64,000 nt of DNA from Beverwykella pulmonaria (Eukaryota; Ascomycota; Dothideomycetes; Pleosporales; Melanommataceae). Location: contig BCHH01000001.1 of assembly GCA_001599595.1 (NCBI GenBank), positions 3,445,719-3,509,718 on the forward strand, in the 5' to 3' direction. The notes under the pieces were generated by a model that was given only the letters and a program-made list of their open reading frames with translations, was not told the origin of the DNA and did not search any database. The translations under genes and the position numbers were made by a program. Shown here piece by piece: positions 1-10,141 of the stretch. Every line of letters begins with the position of its first letter. The first letter of the stretch is position 1.

Positions 1-1529
1 TTGTGCCATCTATGCTATGGAAGTTAGGTCTCCGAATTGAGGATTATAACGCGTATGTAGAAGTGGGATAAGCGTACTGATCAGTGGATACGGTGCTGAC
101 GGAAATCGCGGAACTATTGGAGGTGCTGGCATTATGAGCAACTTTCCTTCCTTACTCTCTTGCCGCCACTTAGTAGAATTCCTCGTTCTTCAAGACTGTT
201 ATTTAGCATTGACGAAAGGATATAGCAAGTTTGAAATTGGAGGCAGGACAACGTCCTCCGTTAAAACAGCAGATACAAGCCTTTAAACTCGAGTGACACC
301 AAAGCGCTGACCCGCACCCCAAAACAGTTTAAAAAATATTGTTGTCTCCTTTCGTTAGGATTCGACCGGAAAGGCGGTTGAAGGTTGGCAGTGCGTAAAT
401 GTGATTGGTGTAACAAGCGAGTAAACACGGCCCAACCCAGTAGGTAGCCGGAAGGGGACTGAAGCTCGCTAGGCGCTGCATAGAAATGGACGCCAAGAGG
501 ACTTCTTTGAGCTGGAGGATTGCCAAGATGAATTAGGCTAATTAGTTCGCATTGGCAGTCCTTCAACTGCGCAGTCCTTCAACCGCACAGCCACGACCTG
601 TATAGTTGGCGCACAGCCTGTCCGCAGCTCGGTGAAGGTGCGAGGCAGAGAATGAGCGCCGCCTACACTGTTCAACCGGTGAGACTTACGGGAAGAAATT
701 TACGCAACGCGTGGGGGACATAGTTCATCGCGAAAGAGCTGGAATGGACGCGAGTAGCGGGAGGTGACGTAATAAGAGATAGGATACCTGGGACGAAATC
801 TAAGAGTCATAATTATTCAAGACGGATAAGTCTGGAGGCAACCACGAAGTCATTGACAGCTCGAGTCGCTCTCTACCTAGAGAGGTATTTGCAACCTGCA
901 GGCATATTACAAATCAACCAGCGAATAAAAATTGCGAATATGACTATTCAAATTCAATGAAGCCTTTCTAGGGGCTTTGCCCTGCTTTCGGCCACAGGGT
1001 TAGAATGCTTGACGACTTGTGCGAAAGCTTGAGGCTGCATGCCAACTGCATGGCGCAACATGAGGGGCTGTAATGTCACCATCCAGGTTAAACAATACAT
1101 AGTATCACGTTTTCCGTGAAAGAGATGCCCCCGCAAGATAATTAGACTAAATCAAGCCAACAACGCCATCAAATACATAGCGCTACAAGACCTCCTCTTT
1201 ATTTAGTTCTAGTGTGCCATAGCACAATCCCACCATTCTATAAAAACATAAATTATAACCGGGTTCATTCCACTCATGATTTTTCATTGATTGAGTAAAG
1301 GCCAGGTATGTAACCATACCGTTTGGAGTCAATGAAAACACGTGACTATGAGTATATGAGAGGGTCCTTTCATAATTTTCCCCTTCGCCATAACACCTAA
1401 AGTATCAAAACTAAGCTATTAATTCTATCTTTCTGCAATTACTACTCGAGCCAAAAAGTGCGCGAGTAAGATTGTGATATCATTTACAACGCCTTAGTAT
1501 CCAAATTTTAGCAGGCGATCATATTTAGC
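1..1529. other. Gene-free stretch
   Basis: No convincing coding region is visible. The open frames at 261-566 and 954-1136 on the minus strand lack a recognisable fold, a splice pattern or a family motif. One CACGTG hexamer lies at 1339-1344. I see no terminal repeats or RNA gene. Confidence 0.5.
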
Positions 1530-1766
1530 ATGGCAAGTTTCAACTTCGGCCTAGATTCCATCTTCAACAGGAAATACGCCCACATCAACAACGAAGAGTC
1601 TCAGAGCAAGTTTTCCGAAAAATTCAAGAATCTCCCATCTGATGACGGTGACGACTACTGCAACTGCTGGAAGGATGCCTACTCGCAAATTCCGCAGAAT
1701 AATTATGAACATAACCGAGGCAAACCAAAAAGAATTGCTGAATGCATGGAGCACTTGGACGTGTAG
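1530..1766 (+). CDS. Possible small hypothetical protein
   Basis: A 78-residue frame begins with ATG and is rich in charged and Asn residues, with a short Cys-x-Cys near residue 44. I do not recognise it. A second frame, offset by one, continues to 1875 with charged sequence ending in Lys/Asn-rich residues, so either a frameshift or an intron near 1765 could join the two. There are no motifs, signal peptide or membrane segment. It may be a chance frame. Confidence 0.22.
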   Translation: MASFNFGLDSIFNRKYAHINNEESQSKFSEKFKNLPSDDGDDYCNCWKDAYSQIPQNNYEHNRGKPKRIAECMEHLDV

Positions 1767-1875
1767 ACGCGCGATAGAAGCCAGGAAAGAGTACCGTGAT
1801 GACTATCAAGCGAACCATGGTGTTAGTGACCATAGACAATCGCCGCAGAAAAAGAATCTGACTAACAACAAATAA

Positions 1876-3551
1876 ACCGCGATAAGCATATAGGAAAGAC
1901 GAAAAGGAAGACACGGAGAATGTTAATGAAGAGGGTGGCATAGATGGTGTTAGAGCTGGAGGACAGTCCATTGCAGTGAAATAGAAGCCTACCCAAAAGA
2001 GAACGGTTTGGCGGACCTATCAATGGGATTGAAGGATCTGATTCTTAGGTTGTAAGCCCAGGACACCATAACCATCACGTGGATGTGCCACTGATTAATC
2101 AATCAGTCATATATATATATTAACTGTACGGACTTCAGAATACACATCCTGATACTCTCTAATCCACACTCCTGCTTACATAGGTCTTTACTAGATTTGT
2201 GCTCCAAAGGTATACACCTAAATTACCAATATGAGTTGTATGTATAGAGGTTATAGGCAATGAAATTGCAAGATTTGTGGACTTGGAGTCCAGGTTGATT
2301 TTGTCGTGATGTGACGAAGTAGATTGATAGAATGATGTTCGTTGTATTGATAAGTACGTTGATTCTACAGAGGAGCTACGGAAGAGATATCTATAGTCTT
2401 ACCAAACACGCTAGGAGCCTGCCAAGATAGTGAAAGCAAATATAGAAGTGAGTCACATGAGCAAACATAGAGGTGAGTCATCATGTGACCCACTGGCCGA
2501 CAAATTTCATCAGCTGAAATTGGGGTTCTTTGGGATTGCGACAACTTATCACTCATTTTCTTGGGAGACTTCGGGTTATCCAGATCTAAGGTCAGAACGA
2601 TGGAATATATTCTCTCTAGAATTTGCTGAATTTTTCGGGCCGAAGCGTTCTCCTCATTTTCACAAGTATACATCAATCTTTATGAGGTAACGTAAGTCTC
2701 CTTAACTAAAAAATTATAGGGTCATAGATGCCTTTGTGCTCAAGCAATCACCACCTACTATTTACAACTGACAATAAAACCGGGTTTCGTGGTACTTACC
2801 TAAGTAAAACGAATCTATGCTATCTCTTGCGATAATTTACCTTACTCTATTGATTGCTTACTGCCTACTACTTACTACTTACTGCTTACAGCTGTCACGT
2901 ATGTCACGTGTCTCACATGACATACTATATGTCCTATTCTAGCTAGTTCACCCTTCATGGGTATATATAGTCGTTGTGCGAGCAGTCAGCTCTTCAAGGC
3001 TTTCACACTCTTTATACACACTTAGTCCATCAGACAGTTGACTTCCGCCCCTCATCGTGACAACAGCTTCTATAACTGGCCTTGTTCTGGTATCTTAGTC
3101 ACGTGACTCACGGCTGCATTGTCTTCTCCCCTGCTCTTCTCACGTTGACAGTGCTTCAGGCATCTCAAATCACGTGTCATACTTCTGCCTACTCAAATTC
3201 CCCTCTATATAATCCCATTCAATCCCCTCCTCCCTTCTCTTCTCCAAACTTACCAGCCAGGGTTCTCGAGCTCAAGAAGCCGAGCAACTAACTCGTATCA
3301 GCGGCATAGCACATCGCGGACTGATCGAGCTGGACTTCTCCTTGAGGGTTGTCTCTGGCACAATTTTTGCTTTTTTCTGCTTCGCGGCGCTTCCTTTTCA
3401 TTAACTCGCTCGCTTGATGTGGGGGGTTGAGGAAGAAGTTTGATTGCTCAGTATTGCTATAGTGGGTATTCCTATGGCGAATGATTAGGGGAAATGGTGC
3501 GGATTAGCAAATATGAATGAGAAGATGATATTTTTTGAATTGCCATGTTTT
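1876..3551. other. Gene-free stretch with CACGTG sites
   Basis: No supported gene. There is a short AT dinucleotide run near 2109-2121 and a CTTACTAC-like low-complexity patch near 2866-2890. Three CACGTG hexamers lie at 2905-2910, 3100-3105 and 3171-3176. The two overlapping frames at about 2365-2690 on opposite strands have no family features. Confidence 0.5.
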
Positions 3552-4365
3552 CTAGCATACCCAACCACCGTCGATCATCTGCACCGTGCCTGTGATGTAC
3601 TGCGAATCATCGCACAACAGCCATGCAATCAGCGCCCCAACCTCTTGCGGTGTGCCTCTCCGCAGAATTTGCTGCTTCCACACCTGTTCGCCGCCGCGCG
3701 CTGCGACGGATTTCTGCTGCATGGGTCCATCAATCAAGCCACTGTCTCTATTAATCCCATGTACATCGATCTTCCGGTCTTGGGTGTACTCACGGTGCGA
3801 TGCAGTTCACGCGAATTTCCCTATCGCCGACTTCTTTCGCCGCTGTTCTCGAAAGTCCAATGACTGCATGTTTAGACGCAGTGTACGCCGCATTCTTAGG
3901 GAAGCCAATGACGCCACATATTGACGCCGCATTGACCACACTTCCCTTGTTATTCATGTTCTGTAGCTGGGCGCGCATGCAGTACATGACACCGTGCAGA
4001 TTGACATCCAGAACAAAATGCCAGTCCTCATTATTCAGATCCTCGACTCTTTCCTTGTTGATAACCTTAGGAATCACACCCGCGAGGTTCACAGCACCAT
4101 CCAACTTCCCGAATGTTTCTACGGTTTTCGCTATCCACGAGTTGACAGACTCATCTTTTCGCACGTCGACGACAGTGCTGAGCACTTTTCCCGTGCTGGC
4201 TTTCTCGATTTCAGCCGTCTTTTCGGCGAGTGCAGCAGCGTTCACGTCGGCGAGGGAGAGATGCACGCCTTGACGTGCGAGGAGGAGGGCGGTCTCGTAG
4301 CCAATTCCTGAAGCAGCACCGGTGAGTGCGATGACTTTTCCTTTGAGGTCGTAGTCTACTGGCAT
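3552..4365 (-). CDS. Short-chain dehydrogenase/reductase (classical SDR)
   Basis: Predicted 255-residue NAD(P)-dependent oxidoreductase acting on an unknown alcohol or carbonyl. Two exons, 4365-3794 and 3747-3552, are separated by a 46-nt intron (3793-3748, GTGAGT donor, TAG acceptor) that falls between RVNCIAP and DSGLIDGPM, where classical SDRs carry their PG-x-I motif. The nucleotide-binding TGAASGIG sits at residues 15-22, an NLAG motif near residue 93, Asn122, Ser148 and the catalytic YTASK (Tyr161, Lys165). Length and motif order are normal for the classical group. The gene diverges from the alcohol dehydrogenase at 5015 across a 649-bp shared upstream region, which suggests joint regulation. 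Substrate cannot be inferred from sequence. Confidence 0.93.
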
Positions 4366-5014
4366 GTTGATTGTGGTAGTGAGGTTTGAAGTGAGAAGAG
4401 CACTGTTGGCACAGAATTTGACGTGATAAAACAGATTTGGGAGAAGAAATGAGAATACAAGAGGCAGAATTTCAACGCTAGGATTTATTCAACATAAGAG
4501 ATGCGGTAGCTATATCTCCACCTCAATCACAGTTGCGTCAGCGAGACATAGCACATTGAGCGAGGGGAGAGCTCTTGAATCTCGGAAACGCTTTCCCGCA
4601 CTCTTCTGCATGCTCATCTTAACGCATGGCCTTGCAATCGCCATTTTTGTTGGGTCCACATGGCCCAAAGAACCGGAAATTCATACAGGCAGCTGGAAGA
4701 CGGAGAAAAAGAGAGGTGGGGAAGACGTTGATCAGAGTTCATGCCTAGTGCGGGGAAGGCTGCACTCGACTAGCGTGCCTCGCGTCGTGAGCCTCCATCT
4801 CCAACCTTCACCCACCAAGCTCCGACACGGAAATACACTGCCTTGATATGGAAGAGACTAGGCCTTTTGTAGAACTCCAGTTGAATCGGGAGAGCGACAT
4901 GAAAGCGGGGAGCTTTAGAGATGTAGTGCTGCTCTCAGTCCTCGAGATCACAGCTTCCCCTTTTTGCCCCTTGTGGAGAATCTCTCTAGCCATCCCTTTT
5001 CCATATCGATCAAG
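4366..5014. promoter_or_regulatory. Divergent promoter region between SDR and ADH
   Basis: This 649-bp gap separates two divergently transcribed oxidoreductase genes, so it must contain both promoters. I see no CACGTG here and no clear TATA element. The role is inferred only from gene orientation. Confidence 0.55.
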
Positions 5015-6160
5015 ATGATGAAAGCAGCGCAATGGGATCCGGTAAGCTTATATCTTCAAATCTCCAGAAATTGGTATACTGAATGTATCTCCAGGCCCAA
5101 AACAAAGTCGTAGTTAACTCAGTCCCCAAACCCACTCCAGGCCCTGGCCAATTCCTCGTCAAGCTCGCCTCCGCCTCACTATGCCATTCCGATCTCATGT
5201 CCATGGCGATGCAGCATGAGCAACCCATAACCATCGGTCACGAAGGCGCAGGTTACATCGATGAAATCCACCCCACAGCTGAGAACAAAGGGTTCAAAGT
5301 CGGTGACGCGATAGGCTTCACTTACATTGTCAATTTTTGCAACGAGTGTGAGGGCTGCGCCGTGCATACTAATCACTGTTTGGCGAAGAAAAGCAGAGTA
5401 CATGGGTTTGATGAGCCGGGTTTGTTCGCCGAGTTTGCAGCCGTCGACGTGCATAGCTGTATTCTATTGCCAGAAAATTTGCCGCCTGAGACGTCCGCGC
5501 CGATGTTTTGTGGAGGGATTACAGGTGTGTTGATACCACTCAATTTCGAGCCCATCTTTATTTTGGGAATTCACAAATGCAGCTTTCCACTGCGTCGACT
5601 CATGCGAGCTCCAGCCTGGGCAATGGCTCGTGATCATCGGCTGCGGCGGCCTCGGGCAACTCGCTTGCCAATACGCCAAAGCCATGGGCTTCCGAGTCAT
5701 CGGCGTCGACATCAACGACGACATTCTCAGCACTGTAAAATCACAAGGTGCAGACGCGGTATTCAATTCTCGAACTAACAAGAACTACATTGAAGAAGCC
5801 AAAAAGCTCATGGACCGCGGACCAAACAAAGGCGCAGATGCCGTTGCTGTGTTTAGTGCAGCAGATGCGGCATATCGCAGTGCCCCTCCGCTTGTGAAAC
5901 TGGGAGGGATTATTATGGTTGTTGGGCTGCCGGCGAATGGGGTCACGTTCGATGCGCTGGATATAGCGAGAGGCACGTACAAGGTCAAGGGTGATAGTAC
6001 GGGGATCCCATCGAGGATGAAGAAGGCGATTGATTTTACGGCGAAGCATAACATTAAGCCAGAGGTAGAAATTCACAAAAGCTTAGAAGATGTAAATGAC
6101 ATGGTGGAGCGGATGAAGAAGGGGGAGCTCACCAAAAGACAGCTGGTTCAGTTTCTGTAA
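5015..6160 (+). CDS. Zinc-dependent alcohol dehydrogenase (MDR family)
   Basis: Predicted 344-residue medium-chain alcohol dehydrogenase. Exons are 5015-5041, 5095-5524 and 5583-6160. The introns of 53 and 58 nt have GTAAGC and GTGTGT donors and CAG acceptors, and all phases close. The catalytic zinc site is seen as Cys39-His40 (LCHSDL) and GHEGAGY (His58-Glu59). The structural zinc lobe is C-x2-C-x2-C-x6-C at residues 91-104, one residue tighter than the common spacing. The Rossmann motif GCGGLG lies near residue 180 after QPGQWLVII. A second ATG directly follows the first and either could start. It diverges from the SDR at 3552 and lies in a run of redox genes, so it probably handles an intermediate alcohol or aldehyde. 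The substrate is unknown. Confidence 0.94.
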
Positions 6161-6393
6161 GCGGCTTTAGGTATTCGATGGAAACCGCAGCAGGAGCTTT
6201 GAATATCATCTATCTCTCTTATTTCGCTGTACTTCAATCTTCCCTTGCCGATCTACATTTTAGATAAGGTGGTGACAGCGTAGGTAGACGCTCGACCATA
6301 TGTGTAGTATAGGGGCAGAGGCATCGCACGTGACCGTCACCAGTAAACAATGCTCCTGACCTTTTCATTCAACTTCTCAAAACTCTACACAAC

Positions 6394-7194
6394 TCAATGA
6401 TCATACGCAGCTAGAATTTCATCAAAATACTGCTTGGTCCTCTCTTTCAACTCAGGATGCGTTGCCACCCACCCCTTATCCTCCGTAATCCCCTCTAAGA
6501 TCTGCTTCGCGACATCCTCAGCTGGGATCCGGGTCGCAGCCCTCTTCTTAATCTCCACTTGCAACGGCTCGCCAAACCTTTCCGGCCGACTCCGCTCGCT
6601 CTTCATGATCTCCGTCTGTGTGCCCGCAATGACAACAGTGGTGACGCCGACGCCGTGCTCGGCAGCTTCAGGCCGCATCGCAGCGCCCAGCGCATGGACG
6701 GCAGCTTTTGCAGACGTGTAAGGGCCGTGGAGTGTCACCCAGTTGGGCACCATACCCGCCTGCGAGCCGTTGATAACGATGTGTCCGTATCCGCGCTTCA
6801 CCATGTCGGGGTAGAATTCATGAATGCAATACGTCGTCCCGAACAGGACTACGCCGTACACCCAGTCCCAATCCTCTTCTCTATGTTTATAGAATTCCCC
6901 GCTAGTCGTGACGCCGGAATTGCAAACCAGGATATCGACTTGCAGGCCGGCCTTTGAGATTTCAGATTTGAGGTTTTTGACGGAGGAGCGGTCCGAGACG
7001 TCACAGACAATGTCGAGGACTTTGACATCTGGGGAGGCGGAGCGAATTTTGGAAGCCCCGGCGGAGAGGCGCTCGGCGCTAGTTGACGAAATAACAACGT
7101 TTGTGCCTTCGGCAGCGAGTTGGAGGGCAAGCGCGAGTCCGATACCTGTTCCGCCACCCGTGATGAGGGCGGTTTTGCCTTTTAGGTCCTTCAT
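6394..7194 (-). CDS. Short-chain dehydrogenase/reductase
   Basis: Single-exon 266-residue SDR beginning MKDLKGKTALITGG. The cofactor loop TGGGTGIG is at residues 12-19, a CNSG motif replaces the usual NNAG, and the catalytic YTSAK follows an NGSQAG segment. The C-terminus includes ERTKQYFDEILAAYDH and resembles the fungal 3-oxoacyl-reductase-like SDRs. It is convergent with the alcohol dehydrogenase (233 bp between stops) and divergent from the EthD-like gene at 7710. It is only distantly similar to the SDR at 3552, so it does not look like a recent tandem duplicate. Confidence 0.93.
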   Translation of the reverse strand: MKDLKGKTALITGGGTGIGLALALQLAAEGTNVVISSTSAERLSAGASKIRSASPDVKVLDIVCDVSDRSSVKNLKSEISKAGLQVDILVCNSGVTTSGEFYKHREEDWDWVYGVVLFGTTYCIHEFYPDMVKRGYGHIVINGSQAGMVPNWVTLHGPYTSAKAAVHALGAAMRPEAAEHGVGVTTVVIAGTQTEIMKSERSRPERFGEPLQVEIKKRAATRIPAEDVAKQILEGITEDKGWVATHPELKERTKQYFDEILAAYDH

Positions 7195-7709
7195 GTTGAG
7201 CGAAGGGTAGATAAGTTTGAAAGAAAAGATACAGGTGCCACTACCAAATTATTATGGGAAAATATCAAGTTTGATCAATTGAGATGAATTGAAGAAGATG
7301 AATTGGCAAACCCCGGCAGGATGAGAGCTACCTAGGTATAGTCCAGTACAGGGCTGGATTTGCAGCATTTAAAATGAGACATACTCAGGCAGTGAACAGG
7401 CGAGGAAATATCCTGCCGCTAATGTGAACGCGTTCGGTGCCGCTAAAGGGGCGAGTGTGGTCGAAGGAAAGCACGTGAATCGCGGGGTATCTGTCCCCAC
7501 GGGGTGAATAGCGACTCCGTCCAAGCCTCCCGGTAACGTATACCCGCCATTCTTCTCATTTGGCTCTCCTATATTTGCACGGGTTTTAAACAAAAGGCAC
7601 CGATATGAATACATCGTGTCGACATCTTCAAATAGTGTCTTCATCTCACGTGACGGCTTGATTCACTCGATTCTCAAACCTCAGTCGACCGCACCCACAT
7701 CACCTCATC
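7195..7709. promoter_or_regulatory. Divergent promoter with two CACGTG sites
   Basis: This 515-bp gap lies between the divergent SDR (start 7194) and EthD-like (start 7710) genes. CACGTG palindromes, the core recognised by fungal bHLH factors of the Cbf1/USF type, occur at 7472-7477 and 7647-7652, the second only 58 bp before the EthD-like start codon. Function is inferred. Confidence 0.45.
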
Positions 7710-8560
7710 ATGAGCGCCGAAATGAAAGGCCCGGGCATCCTCTGGGTAACCTCCCGTATCGCCGAATCCGCGGCCTCCATTCTCACTGAAGAAACATTCA
7801 TGAAATGGTACGACGACGACCACATTGCCGAAATCGTTGCCACATCAGGCATCAAAGATGCGTTCCGCTACATCAACGTCGAGCGAGGCTCGCCCTCGGT
7901 GCCCAAACCGTTTCTGGCGTTTTACCCGATGCCTGATCTGGCATTCACGCAGAGCGCAGAGTTCAAGAAGATTAGGGTGAAGAGCGATATCTTACCTGGA
8001 ACGGGAATTGTATATGATATGGCGGACATTGATGTGGGGTATTTTGGGCTGGTGGGGAAGACGGAGGCAAAGGCAAAGAAAGGTGAGTATTTGTTGTGAG
8101 GGGGTGAGCACGTTACTGAGAGTCCGTAGAACCAGCACAGTACATCGTTGTTTCTGCGATAGAGCCCGCGAGTGATGCATCGGATGAGGAAATCAACAAA
8201 TTCTACGAAGGGGTAAGCTTCCACTATACCCTCATATGGTATGGTGCAACACTTACACCAATCTAGCAAATCGCGGCAGTATCTAAAGCTTCCAACTATT
8301 TGCGTACGATACGCTTCAGGCTTCTGTATGCGCGAACGAACGCACAGTCCAGAGCTTTAAAAGGCCTCCCCACAACAGACGAGCCCGCTCCAGAACCGCC
8401 GACTTGGCAAGCTGTGCATGAGTTCTCCGCTGAGCCGGCTGCAGAGGTCCGGGAGAGCATCAAGGGGGACTCGAGTCCAGTTCTGAAGCAAGCCAAGCAG
8501 AATGAACTACATGTATACAAATTAGCAAAGACACAAGGCGGGGCAAAGTTCTTCGAGTGA
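7710..8560 (+). CDS. EthD-like dimeric alpha/beta-barrel protein
   Basis: Predicted 249-residue cytosolic protein of a fungal family related to the dimeric alpha/beta barrel (EthD-like) fold. Exons are 7710-8082, 8130-8212 and 8267-8560. The introns of 47 and 54 nt have GTGAGT and GTAAGC donors and TAG acceptors, and the phases close. The N-terminal half has the family-like GPGILWVTSRI and FMKWYDDDHI segments, where a Trp-Tyr pair and a His mark the barrel's first strand and helix. A second repeat-like half starts near EPAQYIVVSAIEP. There is no signal peptide. Enzymatic activity of this fungal branch is not established. Smaller relatives act as dehydratases, decarboxylases or partners of P450s. 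It shares a promoter region with the SDR at 6394. Confidence 0.85.
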
Positions 8561-9197
8561 GAGCGCAACGTCTTAGTTACACAAATACAACTCAGGTATT
8601 TGTACGATATCGGGAGCCGTCAAACTGCTTGGCAATATTTTCCCTAATGAATCGTGTGTCAAAGCTCTTGAGGCCAAGGCGCACCTGCGACAGAAGAAGC
8701 TCGAGCCCTGCTCGAACCTCACTAGTCTGTATCTCTCGACTTAGCTTCCTTAGCTCCCATAACCCCGCCGACTTCAAAGGTGGCAAAATTCTCTAGGGTA
8801 AGAACTCCCGCGGACTTGCTGGACTTCCGATTCGGGCTCGAAGCGATTCTTGTTACAACTTGCATACACCCAAAGGAACAGTAAGGCGTCTGGGGAACAG
8901 GCTGGGGTAAGGAAATGCATTTCCTGGGGCAAGGGAATGTATAATTGTATTCGAGCCAACGATAAAGGACGAAGGGAAACAGCAATGCAAGTTATTCTAC
9001 CCTAGTTCCTTCAGCTCAGTTCACATTCACGCCACAACGAAAATAACCCGGTATCACGGTCTGAAACTCAGTTTCACGCGCGACCTCAGAACCACTATCA
9101 GCTGATTTCCCAGAAATCTCTCATACGATCCAAACAAGCACAACAATAAAGACGACACTTGCTCTGTATTCCATACTTCTTGCATTCCATTGCAATC
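8561..9197. other. Intergenic region upstream of the VOC gene
   Basis: These 637 bp have no supported gene. The frames at 8557-8796 (plus) and 8592-8985 (minus) carry no family features. The last part presumably holds the promoter of the VOC gene, but no element stands out. Confidence 0.45.
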
Positions 9198-9871
9198 ATG
9201 CCTTCAGTCAGTCAATTCCCGCCTGCGCGCGTATTCCTCAACATCAAAACAATGCCACTACCACTCCCCAAATCCACCCCCGTAGCCGTAATACGCACAT
9301 CGTTGACAACAGCGTCATCGCTCGTCAGCAGGCCGTCCACAACCACGTCTTCAATCACGTCGCAATCTCGGTCGCCGACTGCGACGCTGCAGTCGAGTGG
9401 TATGGCAAAGTTTTCGGATTCAAGAGGCTGCGGTAAGCATACATTGCGTCCCATTCATCTGAGATTGGAGAAAGGGGGCTGATTGAATTGCATAGCGGCG
9501 ACCGCATGACGGACCGCGCTACCATGGCCGATGGCCCCATCTTCAAAATTTATGACAGCAAACTGCAAAAAGTGAAAGTCGCTTGGTTGGGCACAGGAAA
9601 TAGCGTCGGGTTCGAAGTCTTCGAGTTCATCGATCCGCCGCACGAGCCGAAGCCAGAGTTTGAGTATAATCGCTCAGGATTCTTTCATATTGCGGTTACG
9701 GCACCGGACGTGGATGAGGCGTGTAAGAGGGCGGTAGAGAATGGTGGGAAGCAGGTGGGAGAGACAGTTAGTATGGGGGGAGGGGAAAAGGCGCTTTATT
9801 TGAGTGATCCGTGGGGGAATGTGGTTGAGGTATTGAGTTGTAGTTTTGAGCATTTGATGGCCAACAAATGA
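9198..9871 (+). CDS. VOC superfamily (glyoxalase/dioxygenase-fold) protein
   Basis: Predicted 187-residue single-domain vicinal-oxygen-chelate protein. The coding exon at about 9329-9432 reads VFNHVAISVADCDAAVEWYG in a frame different from the start codon, so a 5' intron is needed. A donor at 9282 (GTAGCC) with acceptor CAG at 9326-9328 gives a 47-nt intron and keeps the frame; a donor at 9288 also works. The second intron, 9433-9495, has a clean GTAAGC donor. The third exon, 9496-9871, carries FFHIAVTAPDVDEAC and YLSDPWGNVVEVLS, the second beta-alpha-beta unit with the Glu typical of metal sites. His in NHVAIS, His in FFHIAV and Glu in NVVEVL could form the metal centre. A lactoylglutathione-lyase-like or ring-cleavage role is possible. 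Confidence 0.8.
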
Positions 9872-10141
9872 GTGTGCCTTTTCGAAGGAATTATAAAATT
9901 ATGTTCTTCTTTCAATGTTCTTTTGGAAAAGCTCGGAGCACACAGTTGTGAAATGCTTCCACCCTAATTTAACTAGTCCGCAGCCCAAGTCAGGGCTCAA
10001 AGATGACATAATTTGTCGCGCATCTTCTGGCGGCTGTTGCTATTTTCTTCTATGTAGCTGGGCTCAGATTTCACAAAGGAGTCTTGTTATTGACAAATTT
10101 GCAAAACGTTTAATAAATTCATCAACTATGCTGATCTCTGT

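Noticed and set aside
261..566. 101-codon minus-strand frame
   Set aside because: No motif, no splice sites and random-looking composition.
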